Shown: positions 1 to 11,324 of the stretch, piece after piece | How the letters are laid out: every line of letters begins with the position of its first letter | Position numbering within the stretch: position 1 is the first letter of the stretch | Assembly: GCA_029215795.1 (NCBI GenBank) | Contig: JARDYH010000002.1 | Span: forward strand, 109,552,501-109,616,500 | From: Anniella stebbinsi | Lineage: Eukaryota; Chordata; Lepidosauria; Squamata; Anniellidae | Direction: 5' to 3' | Length of the DNA: 64,000 nucleotides | Translations under genes and position numbers: made by a program | Notes under the pieces: model-generated | Told to the model about the DNA's origin: nothing | Seen by the model: the letters and a program-made list of their open reading frames with translations, nothing else | Database searches by the model: none

Positions 1-614
1 TGGGCATGTACTGTCATTTGTTTTAGTATGTCCCATTAAAAACCTCAAAAAGCTTTTTGCAACCAGCACAGAAATATTGTACCAACCAGGTTCAATTCAC
101 AAAAAGGCAAACGTGGGTTGTTCCTCAGTGCAGAAGATTTGAATAGTGGGTTGAGCATTAACAATATTAGGAAGTGTTTTTATAAGGGAGAGAAATAAAT
201 ATAAACTGAATGCTAGGTTAACTCAGTAGACTGTCTTAAGGAATGAAATAAGGTATCTGCAACTTAAAGAAAAGAAGGGGAGAATCTTTTAAAACTTACT
301 TAATTTAAACTGGGCGCGAAATTGGTGGTAGCAGGGAAAGCAGAGGCAGCAACCTGGGCCCCGGTCCCTCCTTGTCTTCCTTGCTGCTTGCTTTTTCTCT
401 TCAGTTGGATCTCACTTTTGCAGTGGTAGGAGCAAGCAAGCCATCGGCAGCGTCCAAGGCTGCTCTTTGTTTGGGAAGCCTGGCCTGCACGTGCTTCGCT
501 TTGAGTCTTGCGCACAGTCACTCCTTCCTAACCTTCCCACCCTGTCCAAACTCTTTTTAAAACAAGGTGGGACACGCTTGCTTCTTCATCCAGATAATTA
601 ACTGCCATGACAAT
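1..614. other. Upstream flank, nothing recognised
   Basis: Moderately AT-rich flank. A pyrimidine stretch ending in CAG near 394-402 looks like a splice acceptor, but no coding frame follows it. I see no gene or clear repeat. Confidence 0.5.
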
Positions 615-922
615 GGCTTAGTTCGGATGGCCCTTTGGGCAATGGAGGGGGTAAGAGGCAACGGACGGTACCTTATTTTTGGAGCGCCCTCCACACGACA
701 TGTTGCCCCTCCTCCCATCGCGTGGCTGAAAGTCGGGGCCTCATAATAAGCAATGGGGCTCCGAAAAACAACGGAGCAGCCCGTTGTTTTCCCCCGTTGC
801 TTAATAACATACCGTCAGTTGTGTGTGCATTGTGTGTTGCCCGACACATGACACAATAAGCAACACAACTGATGGTTGCTTCTTCCCCCCTCCGTTGTCC
901 AAAGTGTCGTCCGCACTGAGCC
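615..922. mobile_element. MITE with long inverted ends
   Basis: The left end (GGCTTAGTTCGGATGGCCCT) pairs with the reverse complement of the right end (GGCTCAGTGCGGACGACACT), and the match continues inward through TTTGG-CAA-GGAGGGGG and AAG-GGCAAC words. The interior has GACACAATAAGCAAC, also found near the ends of the 28.9-kb and 49.7-kb elements, so they may belong to one superfamily. It is non-coding and non-autonomous. Confidence 0.6.
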
Positions 923-1155
923 AATGAGGCCTCGAAGCCTCTGCCCAAGCAGTTGCCCAGCAGCAGCCCTGGATCAAACCCCCGCCCCTACTGCCGCTGC
1001 CTTCTTGGCCAACTGGGGTGGCAAGCTCTTTGTTTGGGGGGGGCGCTTGCCCCCTCTGCCCCCCTTGGCGCTGCCCCTGCGACATGCTGGGGCCCTAAGC
1101 CATGCCAAGATTCAGAGGCTCCATACCATAAAAATAGAATAAAATCTGTATTGCG

Positions 1156-1475
1156 TAGGCTGACCATATGAAAAGGAGGACAGGGCTCATGTAACTTTAA
1201 CAGTTGTAGAGAAAAGGGAATTTCAGCCGGTTTCATTTGTATGTAATTAGTTCCTTGTGAAATCCCCTCTTCATCACAACAGTTAAAGTTGCAGGGGCCC
1301 TGCCTTATTTTGTATATGGTCACTCTAGTATAGTGCCTGCAACTTTAACTGTTGTGATGAAGAGGGAATTTCACCAGGGACTAATTGCATACAAATGACA
1401 CTGGCTGAAATTCCCTTTTCTCTACAACTGTTAAAGTTACATGAGCCCTGTCCTCCTTTTCATATGGTCAGCCTA
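1156..1475. mobile_element. 320-bp fold-back hAT-like MITE, copy 1
   Basis: The element begins TAGGCTGACCATATG and ends with its complement. The arms 1156-1295 and 1336-1475 are 140 bp each around a 40-nt loop. It is flanked by a perfect 8-bp duplication GTATTGCG (1148-1155 and 1476-1483), the hAT signature. It lies about 0.6 kb upstream of the ABCA1 promoter. A second copy of identical length is at 13540. Confidence 0.88.
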
Positions 1476-1483
1476 GTATTGCG

Positions 1484-1919
1484 TTATAATAGAAAGGGTA
1501 ATGAAAGGGTTAGGGGGTGATCGTAGTTAAACAGTGCTAGATAGCCGTCTATGAATATGTGTATAAAAGCACTAATAAAGTAAATTGCTCTGAATTTCTT
1601 CTAAACTGGCTTGACTCTGCACTGATTGCCTCCAATACCAAATGCTGTGTTGTCACACTTTCTCTACATAAGGCCACTCTGCTGTCACACTACATATTTA
1701 AGCCAAGGTGATTTCAATTATAATACATCTTAGTTATCTCCAAGGTACTTAGAGCCCCTCCTAATATGAGCCCCTAAGCCATGGCTTGCTTGGCTTGTTC
1801 CTAAATCAGGCACTGGGCGTGATGGTGGTGGTGGTACTGCTGCTGGGGGGGTGGGCACCCGAGACGAATCCCCTCTACCTACAGGGTTTCCCAAGTAGGC
1901 CCACTCTAGCGACGCCCTT
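1484..1919. other. Upstream flank with possible LTR-like stretch
   Basis: At 1562-1580 GTATAAAAGCACTAATAAAG places a TATA-like word directly next to a polyadenylation-like word, as seen in some retroviral LTRs, but no paired LTR or clear ends are visible. The rest approaches the promoter with a GGTGGT repeat near 1823 and a rising GC content. No gene is seen. Confidence 0.35.
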
Positions 1920-1940
1920 TTAAGAGGCGTGCCCCTCCTC

Positions 1941-1946
1941 CACGTG
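1941..1946. promoter_or_regulatory. E-box CACGTG
   Basis: A perfect palindromic CACGTG lies about 140 bp upstream of the estimated start. In human ABCA1 an E-box sits at a comparable distance and binds USF-type bHLH factors. Binding here is inferred. Confidence 0.75.
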
Positions 1947-1953
1947 CTCGCAG

Positions 1954-1964
1954 TGAGTGACTGA
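1954..1964 (+). promoter_or_regulatory. AP-1-like site TGAGTGACTGA
   Basis: TGAGTGACTGA starts 7 bp after the E-box and matches the corresponding human ABCA1 promoter word. It is followed by ACATAAACAG (1968-1977), which resembles a forkhead site. These are motif matches only. Confidence 0.6.
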
Positions 1965-2009
1965 AATACATAAACAGAGCAGCGGCGCGCAGCAGAAGGA
2001 AGCCGCGTT

Positions 2010-2025
2010 TGACCGATAATAACCC
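2010..2025 (+). promoter_or_regulatory. DR4 LXR/RXR response element
   Basis: The half-sites TGACCG and TAACCC are separated by the four-base spacer ATAA. The human ABCA1 DR4 is TGACCG-atag-TAACCT, so both half-sites, spacing and position (40 bp upstream of the TATA box) are kept. This is the element through which oxysterol-activated LXR/RXR induces the gene in mammals. Confidence 0.88.
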
Positions 2026-2049
2026 CGGCTGTACAGCCCTGGCAGGATT

Positions 2050-2056
2050 TATATAA
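2050..2056 (+). promoter_or_regulatory. TATA box TATATAA
   Basis: TATATAAGGAACT corresponds to the human CTATAAAAGGAACT context. It places the transcription start near 2080. Confidence 0.8.
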
Positions 2057-2079
2057 GGAACTCCGGGTTCAAAACAACG

Positions 2080-2258
2080 CTTGCTTTTGCTTGAGTCTCA
2101 GTGTGGGGAACGCTCCAGAGCGGAGGCAGCTCTCGGAACCCCTTAGTTCGCTCCCGTCGGAGAGCCCGGAGGGCGATCAGACGTCCTCACCCTGGTGTCC
2201 TTTTGTTTGCTGCTCGAAGTGGACAGAAAGGCGGAGCCCCCATCAAAGTGGCGAGCAG
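2080..2258 (+). other. ABCA1: ABCA1 exon 1, non-coding 5' UTR
   Basis: The exon runs from the estimated start to the donor GAGCAG|GTAAAA. It contains no ATG on the sense strand, so the first AUG of the spliced mRNA lies in exon 2. The 3' portion resembles the tail of human exon 1 (a TCCTTTTGTTTGCTG-like stretch before the donor). The left end is uncertain by about 10 bp. Confidence 0.8.
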
Positions 2259-3742
2259 GTAAAAAGTGCCCAAGTGGGGTGGGGGATTCGTTTGCTAGCG
2301 AGGAGGCGGCGAGCGGGAGGGGCATTTCGAGGTCCCCATTATTTGTTTCGGTAGAAGTGAGGATGGCTTGGGACCTTGTTTTGTGTCCCCTTTTGGCCTG
2401 CAGAAGATTCGACTTAATGGAGTGGATTTGCCATTCAGTTGGCGTCGAAGCCAAGTGAGGACCAGAACCTCCCAATTTTCTTCTCTTCCTCCCCCCCTCC
2501 CCGGTGTGAAAAAGTAGGAAAGCAGATCTCTGAGCATGTGCAGAGTGGGCTTTCGCTCTCGCCAAGGATCCGCTAGTGCTTCCCTATGCGCTTGTGAGGA
2601 GGGCAAGGGGACAGCGCTTGAGTGCCCCCGCGTCGCTGTTGTTGTTGTCGTTGTGTTATTTTTTTGACTATTGGATGGAGAGATGGCAGGGCAGATGAGC
2701 TCAGAGTGAAGTCTTGCTGCTGCTGCTGCTGCAAAGAAGAAGAAAGGGTGAAGCGTTGCTGGGCTGGCACGTTTGGTTAGGAGTATTAACTGTTTTGGGA
2801 GCTAAACAAATCAACGCCTTTTCGTTTGAAGTATTCTCTCCCCCCCCCCCCCCCCGCCGTGTCATTTATCATTTAGTTTTCTCTTTTTTCTTTATATCCC
2901 ATCTTCCTGTGCCAAACAACATACATAGGTTTCATTTCAGGAGCTTGTGTGCCTGTGCGTTTTTGTGTGTGTGTAAAGTAGAACAGGGCCTAACGGAACC
3001 TTGAGGCACCTTTTAAAAGACAAATTAGAATTTTTGTGTCTGTGTGGAGTATGGAGACGGCTTCTTCAGATGGGAGCTGTTTTCTCTGTCAGACAGACAA
3101 ACAGGCACACACACACAGAGGCAAACACACTTTTTGCTATTGCTGCTTTATCAGACTGTGCCTCCAGTTGGGGCTGTTGAGGCAAGTCGAAAAGCAGTGA
3201 GGGTAGACAGACATATAGAGACGGAGCAACTCCAAGGAGCTGGGAATGACCGAGAGTAACCTCTGGTATACGGCCAGCTTTAATGAAAGCCATCAGCCTG
3301 GCAAACTTTGTGTGTAAATCCATCTCATTTGGGGGAATGGACCTCAATTCTGAAGAGAAAGCAGAGCCCAGAAAAAAAGTATTTAGGGTCTCAGGAAAAG
3401 TGATTTGCCAAGAAGCCACTTAAGAGGAAGATAATAATAACTATAATGATAATAATGATAATTTTGTTATTTATACGAATTATTAGCATCTGCTGTTCGG
3501 CCCAAGGCTGTGTTGTGAAACTGTTTCCTTTCCTATTCTAGTGAGTCAAGACTGAGCAGGAACTGGGAGGGTGAACTTGCAGAATGAAAGGAAATTCCAA
3601 GGAACAAAGTCTTGCAAGGTTCCCTGCCCCCATCTAATGTTATGTACATTGTGACCTTTCCAATCCGTTGGTTTCAGGACACTGTGCATATTTGAACAAA
3701 AGGCTATCCCTGAAGTAAATCAGTTTTGGTGTTCTATGTAAA
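2259..3742. other. Intron 1, 5' portion, no gene
   Basis: Unique-looking sequence with a 16-base C run (2840-2855), a CTG microrepeat near 2716 and CA/AC dinucleotides near 3105. Some open frames span it but none resembles a protein. Confidence 0.5.
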
Positions 3743-3970
3743 AGGCTGTCTTAGTGCTTTAGCTTGACAGAAGACCTTGATTCAATTCCCCACTCAGGCA
3801 TGAAGCACATCAGGTGACTTTATGCTGGTCTCTATCTCTCAGACTGAGCCACCTCACAGGGCTGTTGTGAAGATAAAATAGGATGGGAGAGAACCATGTA
3901 CGAATGCCACTTTGAGCCTGTTCGAGGAAGATTGGAAGACAAATGTGATAAATGAATACATAACATAAAG
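3743..3970 (+). mobile_element. tRNA-derived SINE, + strand
   Basis: An A-box-like GGCTGTCTTAGTGCTTTAG is followed by a B-box-like GATTCAATTCC (3779-3789), then the characteristic body (CACCTCACAGGGCTGTTGTG, AAGATAAAATAGGATGGGAG) and an AT-rich tail. The same body occurs on the minus strand at 41.5 and 62.5 kb. Confidence 0.7.
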
Positions 3971-6900
3971 TTTGGATAATAGTTCTGTTGCAGTTTATTT
4001 TTCTTTGAAACATTCCTAAAAACAATTTTCATGAAATCTGTGAGGAGACCCTTACACTCTGTACACACACTGTACACCACTCTGTACACACAGTACGCAA
4101 CCAGCATGGATACCCACAAAGTTTGACTGGCACACATCACAACCACATATGTGTTCACTCCACTTCCTGCATGGGAGTTATTATTCAGCATGCCACCCTA
4201 CCTCTAGGATGCTCAGTGTGGCACATGCCATTATATTCTTCCCTGTGAGATAGATGTGGCTGAAAGACAGTGACTGGCCCAAGGCTGTTAGTGAGCTTTG
4301 TGGCTGAGCAAGTCTTTGAACCCCAAAGTCTCCCTAGATCAAATTCAACATTGCAGCCAGTAAATCATACTAAGTCCAAGCCATGTAAACCAATTCTGTA
4401 TCAGAACTGCATAAAACATGCCATGGCTCTAAGTTAAACAATGTTACGTTAACACTAGCTTCCATGAAAGATGAAAATGTACCAGAAAGTTTTAATGAAA
4501 GTCCTGGTGATTTCACGTGTATGTGTATGTGTGTGTCTGTAATATGTTCTTGAACATACTGTGAATAGTTCAAGCAGTCTGTACTTAAGTCCTGTCCCTC
4601 ATGAGAATTCCAGTTCTTGGATTATGCATGTGGAAACAATGCTGGCCTACATGTTCAGCAAAATCATATGCTGGAGTCTTAGTACTGCACAGAGCGTTCT
4701 GAATGCTTCCCCATATTAAATAAAATAATTCTTGTATGTCAAGAGCTAGGATACTCAAGAAAGGCAAAGCTCAAGCTAATCCCGAACCAGAAAATTTATT
4801 CTTGCAAAAATAAAGTCATAAAAAAGCAAACATGTTTTGAATAAGATTCTTCCACCGGGGATTAAAGGTTCTAATGTTACTTTACTTTTAAGGAGAACCC
4901 TCTGAAGATTTTTTTTTCTAGAAGGAATTCTACAGAGAAAGCCTTGTTGATCATGTTCCCACTGCTCCACGTATGTCTTTTTCATACGTAAAAAATTAGC
5001 ATACTAGGGAGAAACATTTTGTCCTAACGTTCTCCCCAATATTCTGTCTAAGAGTATTCCATATGATTTTGCTGAGAGTGTAGATCAGTTCTGCCTTGTG
5101 ATTTCTCTGCATCATGAAATGTTCCTTATCCTGACAATTGCTCCACCCCTCTTCCTCGACCACAGGAACTTTTGTTCCCCTGCTCTGTTATCGTTGTGTG
5201 TGGTGCCTCAAGACGTGCACAGGGCAACGTTCCAGGAAGCTCTTTTGGTTCATCCAAGGCCAACAAAAGTGAGGCCCAACTGTTCTGGCCGGTGCCCCAT
5301 GTGATCGGCGCTGAATGTGGATCGTAGAATGTGTCCCAGAATCCTCTGGTTGTCTGATGCAGAAAAGTCAGCGTGAAAAGGGGCCCTAAAGATAGAAGTT
5401 CTGAAAGGCGGCGTGGCGAGAATGAGATGTTATGGAGCATACGTGACTGCCACTCAAAACTTTGTGTCTTCCCCCCCCCCCCAATCCATTACAAGTTTTC
5501 CTGTCCCTGCCAAGCAGCAGTCGACAAAGGGAGAGGGATGGCAAGAAAAATTCACAACTTGATCGCTTCAAGATGCAAATTTTCTAATAGTAGATATTAC
5601 AGGGAATGGAGGACGATGAAGAAGCGATATGGGGTAGCATATTGCAGCAACAGTCAGTTTCACTTGAGTGAGGATGGAGCAAGTGTGCCTTCTATTTTGT
5701 TCCTCCTTGGTTCTGTTCAGCCCCCCACCCGTTGTATCAATCAGAAATTGTAGCAGGCATCCAGTAATGTATACAAAAGCTCTACGAAAGGAATATAGTA
5801 AATTGACATTGACTTGTTATGTGTTAAAAGCTGCTAGACTAGTATATGCAAAATATGGAAAATCATCCCAAATCCCAAATGGATAGTAAAGCTGTCGGAT
5901 TTTGCAGCAATGACAAAACTGACATCTTTTATCAGGACAAAGGGACATTGTGAAAAATGGAATAACTTTATGAATATGTGGCTGCCGTTTATTGCCTTTT
6001 GTAGACTCAGTTTATTAATGCCCAACCTACATAAATGAATTAAGTAGTAATGAGATTTTTTTTTAAGGAGTAAGTTAATAAATGGAGTGAATGAGTTCAT
6101 GATTATGTGCTTCATTATTAAAATTGGTATTTTAGACAGTGATTTATGTGTACCTGAAAGTTTGTATATGGGTGTGATCTGTAAATACGGTCTATATTTG
6201 CTTTAATCCAGTGCCTTGTATAATTTAAAGCTGTAGGTGTCATGATCCAGTGAAGATCTGCCGCCTCTGCTTTTATCAAAAGAAGTAGCTGCTAACTATA
6301 ATGGATTATATAGCAATGTACTATATAAACTGTGTCACTTTGATTGTTCACATCTAGTTCAGTAATCTCTGTGCCTCTATGATAATCAACTAATTAAAAA
6401 AAAAGTCATTGAAGCTGGTGAAATAAATTCAGTTGTTGCACATAACACTTGAAAATACCAAAGAGGTAGGTGCGATAGCCTGTTGCAGCAGAAACAACAA
6501 AGAGCTTTGTAACACCTTTAATGACTTAACAAATGTATTAGAGGATGAGCTTCCATTGACTAGAATCCACTTCATCAGATGCAAAGAGTTTTCACTGGCA
6601 CTGAAATTGTTGGGTTTAATGAGTTTGAAAGAGGAAGGTTAAAGGATTTTCAGATCTCACTTCTTGACATCTCCCAGTGAAGTCTGTCCAAGGCTGGAGT
6701 CATAGGCACCATCATTGCAGGAGAAAAGGAATAATAGATAAATCATTTATTTAATTTATACCCTCCATTTTTCTTCCAAGGAACTGAGACAATATAAATA
6801 GTTTTCCCCAGCCAGCTCTGTTCCATTTTATGGCCCTTCTCATCAGTTCTAGTCCACCATAATGTTTATCGATATGTAATAATGATAATAAATAGATAAC

Positions 6901-8350
6901 AAAATCAGTTGTTAAAGTCTGGTACTCCCAAGTAGTAATTTCTACGTTTGTAATCTTTGCATAGATGATGCAACAGAAGCCATTAAGATAATTCCAGCAT
7001 ATATAATACACATTATGCCGATAAGAGCCATAAATACCTGGTTATGATTTTACTTATGAAGTTATGTCAAAGAGGAAGCTATAGTATTTGCTCTGATAAA
7101 AAAAATTTCAATTGTAATTGCAAACAAACATTACTTTTTCTGATCCTGATTTTTAAATTAGTATAATAGGCATCACCATGGAGATCCAATGCAATATATG
7201 TATATCTATACATCAAAGGTATATCATCATGCCTTCGGAGGACAGATGTAGCATTCTGGGGTCTTCTGTAAGGCTTTCTGCAGATTTGTGCTGAACATAT
7301 AGAATTAGGGACTCCTGGGGGCACTCTGTTGTTGATGTGATACCACTGCACTCTCTGGCCTATAGGAGTCCATGATCTTGATGGGAGTATGAACATATGC
7401 AGCTACAATGTCTTTCCGCTTCTCTTTTCTTCTGCACCTGTCTTCTAAGGCCAGCAATTTGATTGATGCCCTTACTCACCCTGAATGTCTTCAGTCTATT
7501 ACAAATAGGAACCATTCCCTAGAACTATTTGGAGGATCCTGCGACACACATTTTAGTAGTGCATTTTAATTTTTCAGTACCATCCATCCGACTAGTAGCG
7601 CATTTTAATTTATTAGTACCATCCATCCAGCTATGTTGGGTCAGACTAGGTTGACATTTGATGAAATACCGCACAGGTGCTGCTGCAGGTGGTAAATTGA
7701 CTGTGTGTGTATGTTTTTTAAAATAAATGTCTTAACACTGATTTCTTAAATGGATTGGATATTTTTATTAGAAGAACAGACTTGTGTCTCGAAGTGCCTT
7801 GGGCCTCGATATATTGTTCTATGTTAGCACTAAAATGTCCTTGTTGCAGCTACTGAGCTCTGTACATGTGCTCTTTTCAAATGTTAATAGGAATCCTAAG
7901 TCATTATGGGTTGGATCCAGGATCTGCCTCATGCAAAAATATGCCTGATTTTTGAGGATCTGTTTTCCCCCCGTTACAGCACAGCTCACCTTGTTCAGCA
8001 GGGGCTCCTGGCTCTCTGTGTAGCGTTTTCAGGGGCTGGAGGTGCTGCCTTGGGAAAGAGGAGGTGGGGAAGTGCAGTTCCGCCAGCATGGTTGATCCAT
8101 CTTAAATATGGTCCAACCTCCTATACATACAAGTCAAATCCTAGGTGTTTTCTTTTCTTGTCATACCCTTTGCACGACCAGGAAATGGGAACCAGGAGAT
8201 AAGGCTGTGAAGATTGAGCTTGGTTCTCAGTAGCCTCCATTGACTTCCAAGGTACAACGTAAAACGGTCTGCAGTCAGCAAGGGCATTGGGCATAGTGAT
8301 GGAGCTGTAAAGGGATTTTCTGGGTTCTCCAGACTACAGCCCGGCATTCC
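3971..8350. other. Intron 1, mostly unique sequence
   Basis: Part of 4190-4340 resembles an old SINE (GACTGGCCCAAGG-type words). A two-copy 39-bp tandem lies at 7554-7631. The minus strand at 7150-7450 has a frame reading PSRSWTPIGQRVQWYHINNR, but I could not identify it and it is broken. No gene is supported. Confidence 0.4.
7554..7631. repeat. Tandem repeat, 39 bp x 2
   Basis: Copy 1 starts TAGTAGTGCATTTTAAT and copy 2 (7593) starts TAGTAGCGCATTTTAAT. Both end with CAGTACC or TAGTACC followed by ATCCATCC. The copies differ at a few positions. Confidence 0.75.
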
Positions 8351-8679
8351 TAAAAGAAAAAGTTACTGGAGTATGGCTTTTTTCAGATTTTTGGCTCAAA
8401 AAATCGAGGGAATCAAAAAAGATGTGTTTTGTAATGCGATAGAGAGCTCCATCAGACAAGTGTTTTATTGCACGCTCATTACTGGGCACACATGGGTTTT
8501 CGCGGGTCCCTCTCACAACGTCGTCTGCCTCCCGCCCCTTCTAGCCTTCTTTGCGCCTCAAAAAAACACCCCAGTAAGTCCAACTTATTTTAAAGACGGA
8601 AGTTGCCACTATCTTCTGCTGCATGCAGGAGACGCAGAGAGATCAAAACGGACCACTGAATGGGCCATGAGCACGTTGT

Positions 8680-8707
8680 TTACTTCCTCTTTCGAAAGAG
8701 GAAGTAA
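8680..8707. repeat. 28-bp perfect palindrome
   Basis: TTACTTCCTCTTTC is followed immediately by its exact reverse complement GAAAGAGGAAGTAA. It sits in a region (about 8400-8790) that looks like an older repetitive element, but I could not find ends. Confidence 0.8.
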
Positions 8708-8965
8708 TGAGGGTCAAACATAAGGGCGGAGAAGTGATGGTAAGCAGACACGATTTTTTCCATGTGATGATGCCCATAGTCTTCCAATCTGACTTTCACT
8801 TCCTCTTCATTGGAGGCCCAAACATAGTTACCATATAAGTGGTGCTGAATGCTTTTTGTATTCTCTTTAGTTATCTTTAGGGGTCAGAATCACATATTGA
8901 GAGAGTGAGTTTAAGAGTCAAACTCAACGTTGTGTTAAATGCGCGAGGAACCTTGCTGCCACTTA

Positions 8966-9321
8966 GGCCTCAGCTACAAGAATTTGGCTTTACGCCTGGT
9001 TAGCAGATTATGCGCATATTCGCTGAAGCGCTTTATCGGAAATGCTTGTATGCAGGAGGTAATTGACCACTCAACAGGTGACCTTACTGGTTGTTTCAAA
9101 TGCGCTTTACAGGTAGTTTATGCGGAGAATCGCTTGTTCACATAGTCAAAATGCGCTTTAACAGCCGGAGCAAAATAAAACTCGCTATTTAACGCGCATT
9201 CGATAATGCGCATAATCGGAGAGAAAACGCGCCTCTACGCCCGATTTGCGCTCCGTTCTTGTAGAGGTACATTTGTTAATGCGCCTTGAAAGAGCTTTAA
9301 ATGCCTCTTGTAGAGGCAGCC
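8966..9321 (+). mobile_element. Harbinger-like MITE, copy 1 (356 bp)
   Basis: The ends GGCCTCAGCTACAAGA and CTTGTAGAGGCAGCC are imperfect inverted repeats, flanked by the trinucleotide TTA on both sides, the PIF/Harbinger target size. The body is full of ATGCGCATAATCG and GCGCTTTA words, giving it a local CpG excess. The same element, inverted, is at 19058-19410. Confidence 0.75.
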
Positions 9322-9329
9322 TTACATGA

Positions 9330-10930
9330 GTTTTGTTCCTTTGCTGTTTTTGTCAAATGTATGATTCATAAAGGGGAAAAGTCTGCTCCGTTTGCAGTTT
9401 TCGACACTGGTCATTAGATGAAAACATGTGATCCTGTGTCAAGGACTCTGACAGAAAGACAAGACAGGCTGTGTGATGAAACACTGTTGATACTGTTTCT
9501 CCCTCTCCAGACAAAGCAGCTTAATTCAGTGAGCAAATAAGAGACACAAAGGGGGTGATTCCGAGACAGGTCACATACTGATTAGTCCTATCAACTTCAA
9601 TGACATCACACAAGCTTTAATTGTTTGATGGCACCTTCTAAGAAATGCTTAACTTGGGCTTTGGATAAATGCTTCTTTTAAAAAGAATAAGAATTAATAT
9701 CAGAGCGTTGCTGCTGCTGCTTCCTTGGTCTGAATGACTACATTGAATCAGACATTTTATCCTCTAGAGCTGCTCGGAAATAACTCTTAAATTAATCCAA
9801 TAAAGGAACACTTTCTTCGCGTCTTGTTAAGTCTATTAAGGAACAGTTAGTGTAATAGGTGAGAAAGACTGCCCTTTCCTAGATGTGATGAGTTTGAGCT
9901 AGTTTAGAGGGCCATTCCTTTGGAAAAACTAAACTTCCGTGGATCCCTTCTCTGCAAATTTCAGAGTTCTCTTCAAATAAACTCAGATTTCTACTTCTAA
10001 TAGTGCTGTAGAAATTGGAATTGCATTATAATAGCTGGTTTGGTGGCTTGCATGAAATCAAGGGTGTTTTCACTTCTTTAATAGGTTTAATGGGTAGATT
10101 AATAAGCTAAAGCTTGAGCTCATTAATTGGAGGAGAAACTTTGAATCAGCGACAAATTGTAATCTAGCAGTGAGTGGTACCTTTTGCTTATTAGACCACA
10201 AATTATATTGCATTCTCTTTAGTATCTCAAAAGAGGGGCCAATATTGAAGGTTTAGTAAAATGCCAGTTTATTTCAATTTAATCAATCTTTTAAAAGGGA
10301 AAAAAATAATTAAGTGATCATTAATTGACCAATTGACAGCCCTGGCTTTTTTATACATGGTAGAAAAAAAACATATTTATTTGATTCTGTCGTGCACAAT
10401 TTGTGGGTACTTGTTAATGTGGGATAGGACAGAGATATTTTAAAGTTGCACGTGCATTCCAACCAAAGCTGGGTTTTCTATTTCAACTGCAGACACAGAA
10501 AATACAAAAACTGATCAAGTATCTTTTTTACGTGGGAAATAGGGATTGCCATTTCGTCTCCTGAAGAAGTATCAAATCTCTGTTTTGTATACTGTAGGCA
10601 AAACAGCATGTATTTCTTTGGGTCCCTGTTCTTGTCTGTTTTGTTTTTGCTAGCAACCTTTTAAGGCTTGTTTGTACTTCTGTTATCTTGCTCCAGTCCT
10701 GAATCACATATGGTTACTGGTGCAATGTGATCACTACCGATATCCTGCTTCCACGTGCCTATAAGCTGTGGCCACATGTATCATCTGATTGCTTTCCATC
10801 CCATGCTAGTAAATTTGTCTAAGGTTGCACATAGTTTTAATTGTTTTTACTGTTTTACATTTTCTAAAAAAAACCAGTATGAGCTTGTTACTGGTTCAAT
10901 ACTTTTTTTTAGCTGTGCAAGTTATTTTTT
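9330..10930. other. Repeat-poor AT-rich block in intron 1
   Basis: This is the longest stretch of intron 1 in which I see no transposon signature. It is rich in TAAT/ATTA words (for example ATTAAGTGATCATTAATTG near 10310 and GAGCTCATTAATTGGAGG near 10117), the core of homeodomain sites. No coding potential is seen. A conserved non-coding element is possible but unproven. Confidence 0.4.
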
Positions 10931-10934
10931 GTTT

Positions 10935-11035
10935 TATTTTGCTTGAATTGCTTTTATCTGTATGCCCACCCTGAGATCCCAATGATATGGGGCGGGATAC
11001 AAATGTTTTAATGAATAAATAAATAAATAAATAGT
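10935..11035 (+). mobile_element. LINE 3' tail remnant
   Basis: ATGCCCACCCTGAGATCCC, GGGGCGGGATACAAATG and a (AATA)n tail match the 3' end common to reptile L2/CR1 elements. Confidence 0.5.
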
Positions 11036-11324
11036 AGTGCACCTCTGGCATTGACAAACAAACAAAGCAGGGCAATCCATGTGATTGTCACTCTTATACC
11101 AGCCATTTAACATTGGGAGCCCTGGACACATGTAAGCAATTTTTCAGCAGCAGCCACATTTCAGAGTAATGTGTGACGTACCCACAGTTCGTGTCCCCGT
11201 GGAGAAATCGGGTAGACACTTAAGAATTGCTACCCCCCCCCCCCGCAAAAGAGAGGGAAAATGTGTCTCTTACACACACAAAATTTGCATATGCTAATTA
11301 ATATGTATCAGTGCAGATGTAGAA

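Larger units (their letters stand above)
1920..2080 (+). promoter_or_regulatory. ABCA1: ABCA1 core promoter
   Basis: A GC-richer 160-bp block directly upstream of exon 1 carries, in order, an E-box (1941-1946), an AP-1-like site within a TGAGTGACTGA run (1954-1964), a forkhead-like ACATAAACAG (1968-1977), a DR4 nuclear-receptor element (2010-2025) and TATATAA (2050-2056). The same order and near-identical core words occur in the human ABCA1 promoter as I recall it. This implies LXR/RXR oxysterol induction and E-box (USF-type) modulation. The mammalian block has more GC boxes between the forkhead-like site and the DR4; here that stretch is short. Activity is inferred from sequence only. Confidence 0.88.

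Noticed and set aside
380..402. Splice-acceptor-like pyrimidine tract with CAG, suggesting an upstream exon
   Set aside because: No coding frame or downstream donor with matching phase, and it lies upstream of the TATA-bearing ABCA1 promoter.
2091..2354. Open frame across exon 1 and the start of intron 1
   Set aside because: It opens at TTG, crosses the exon 1 donor, and exon 1 matches the non-coding first exon of ABCA1.
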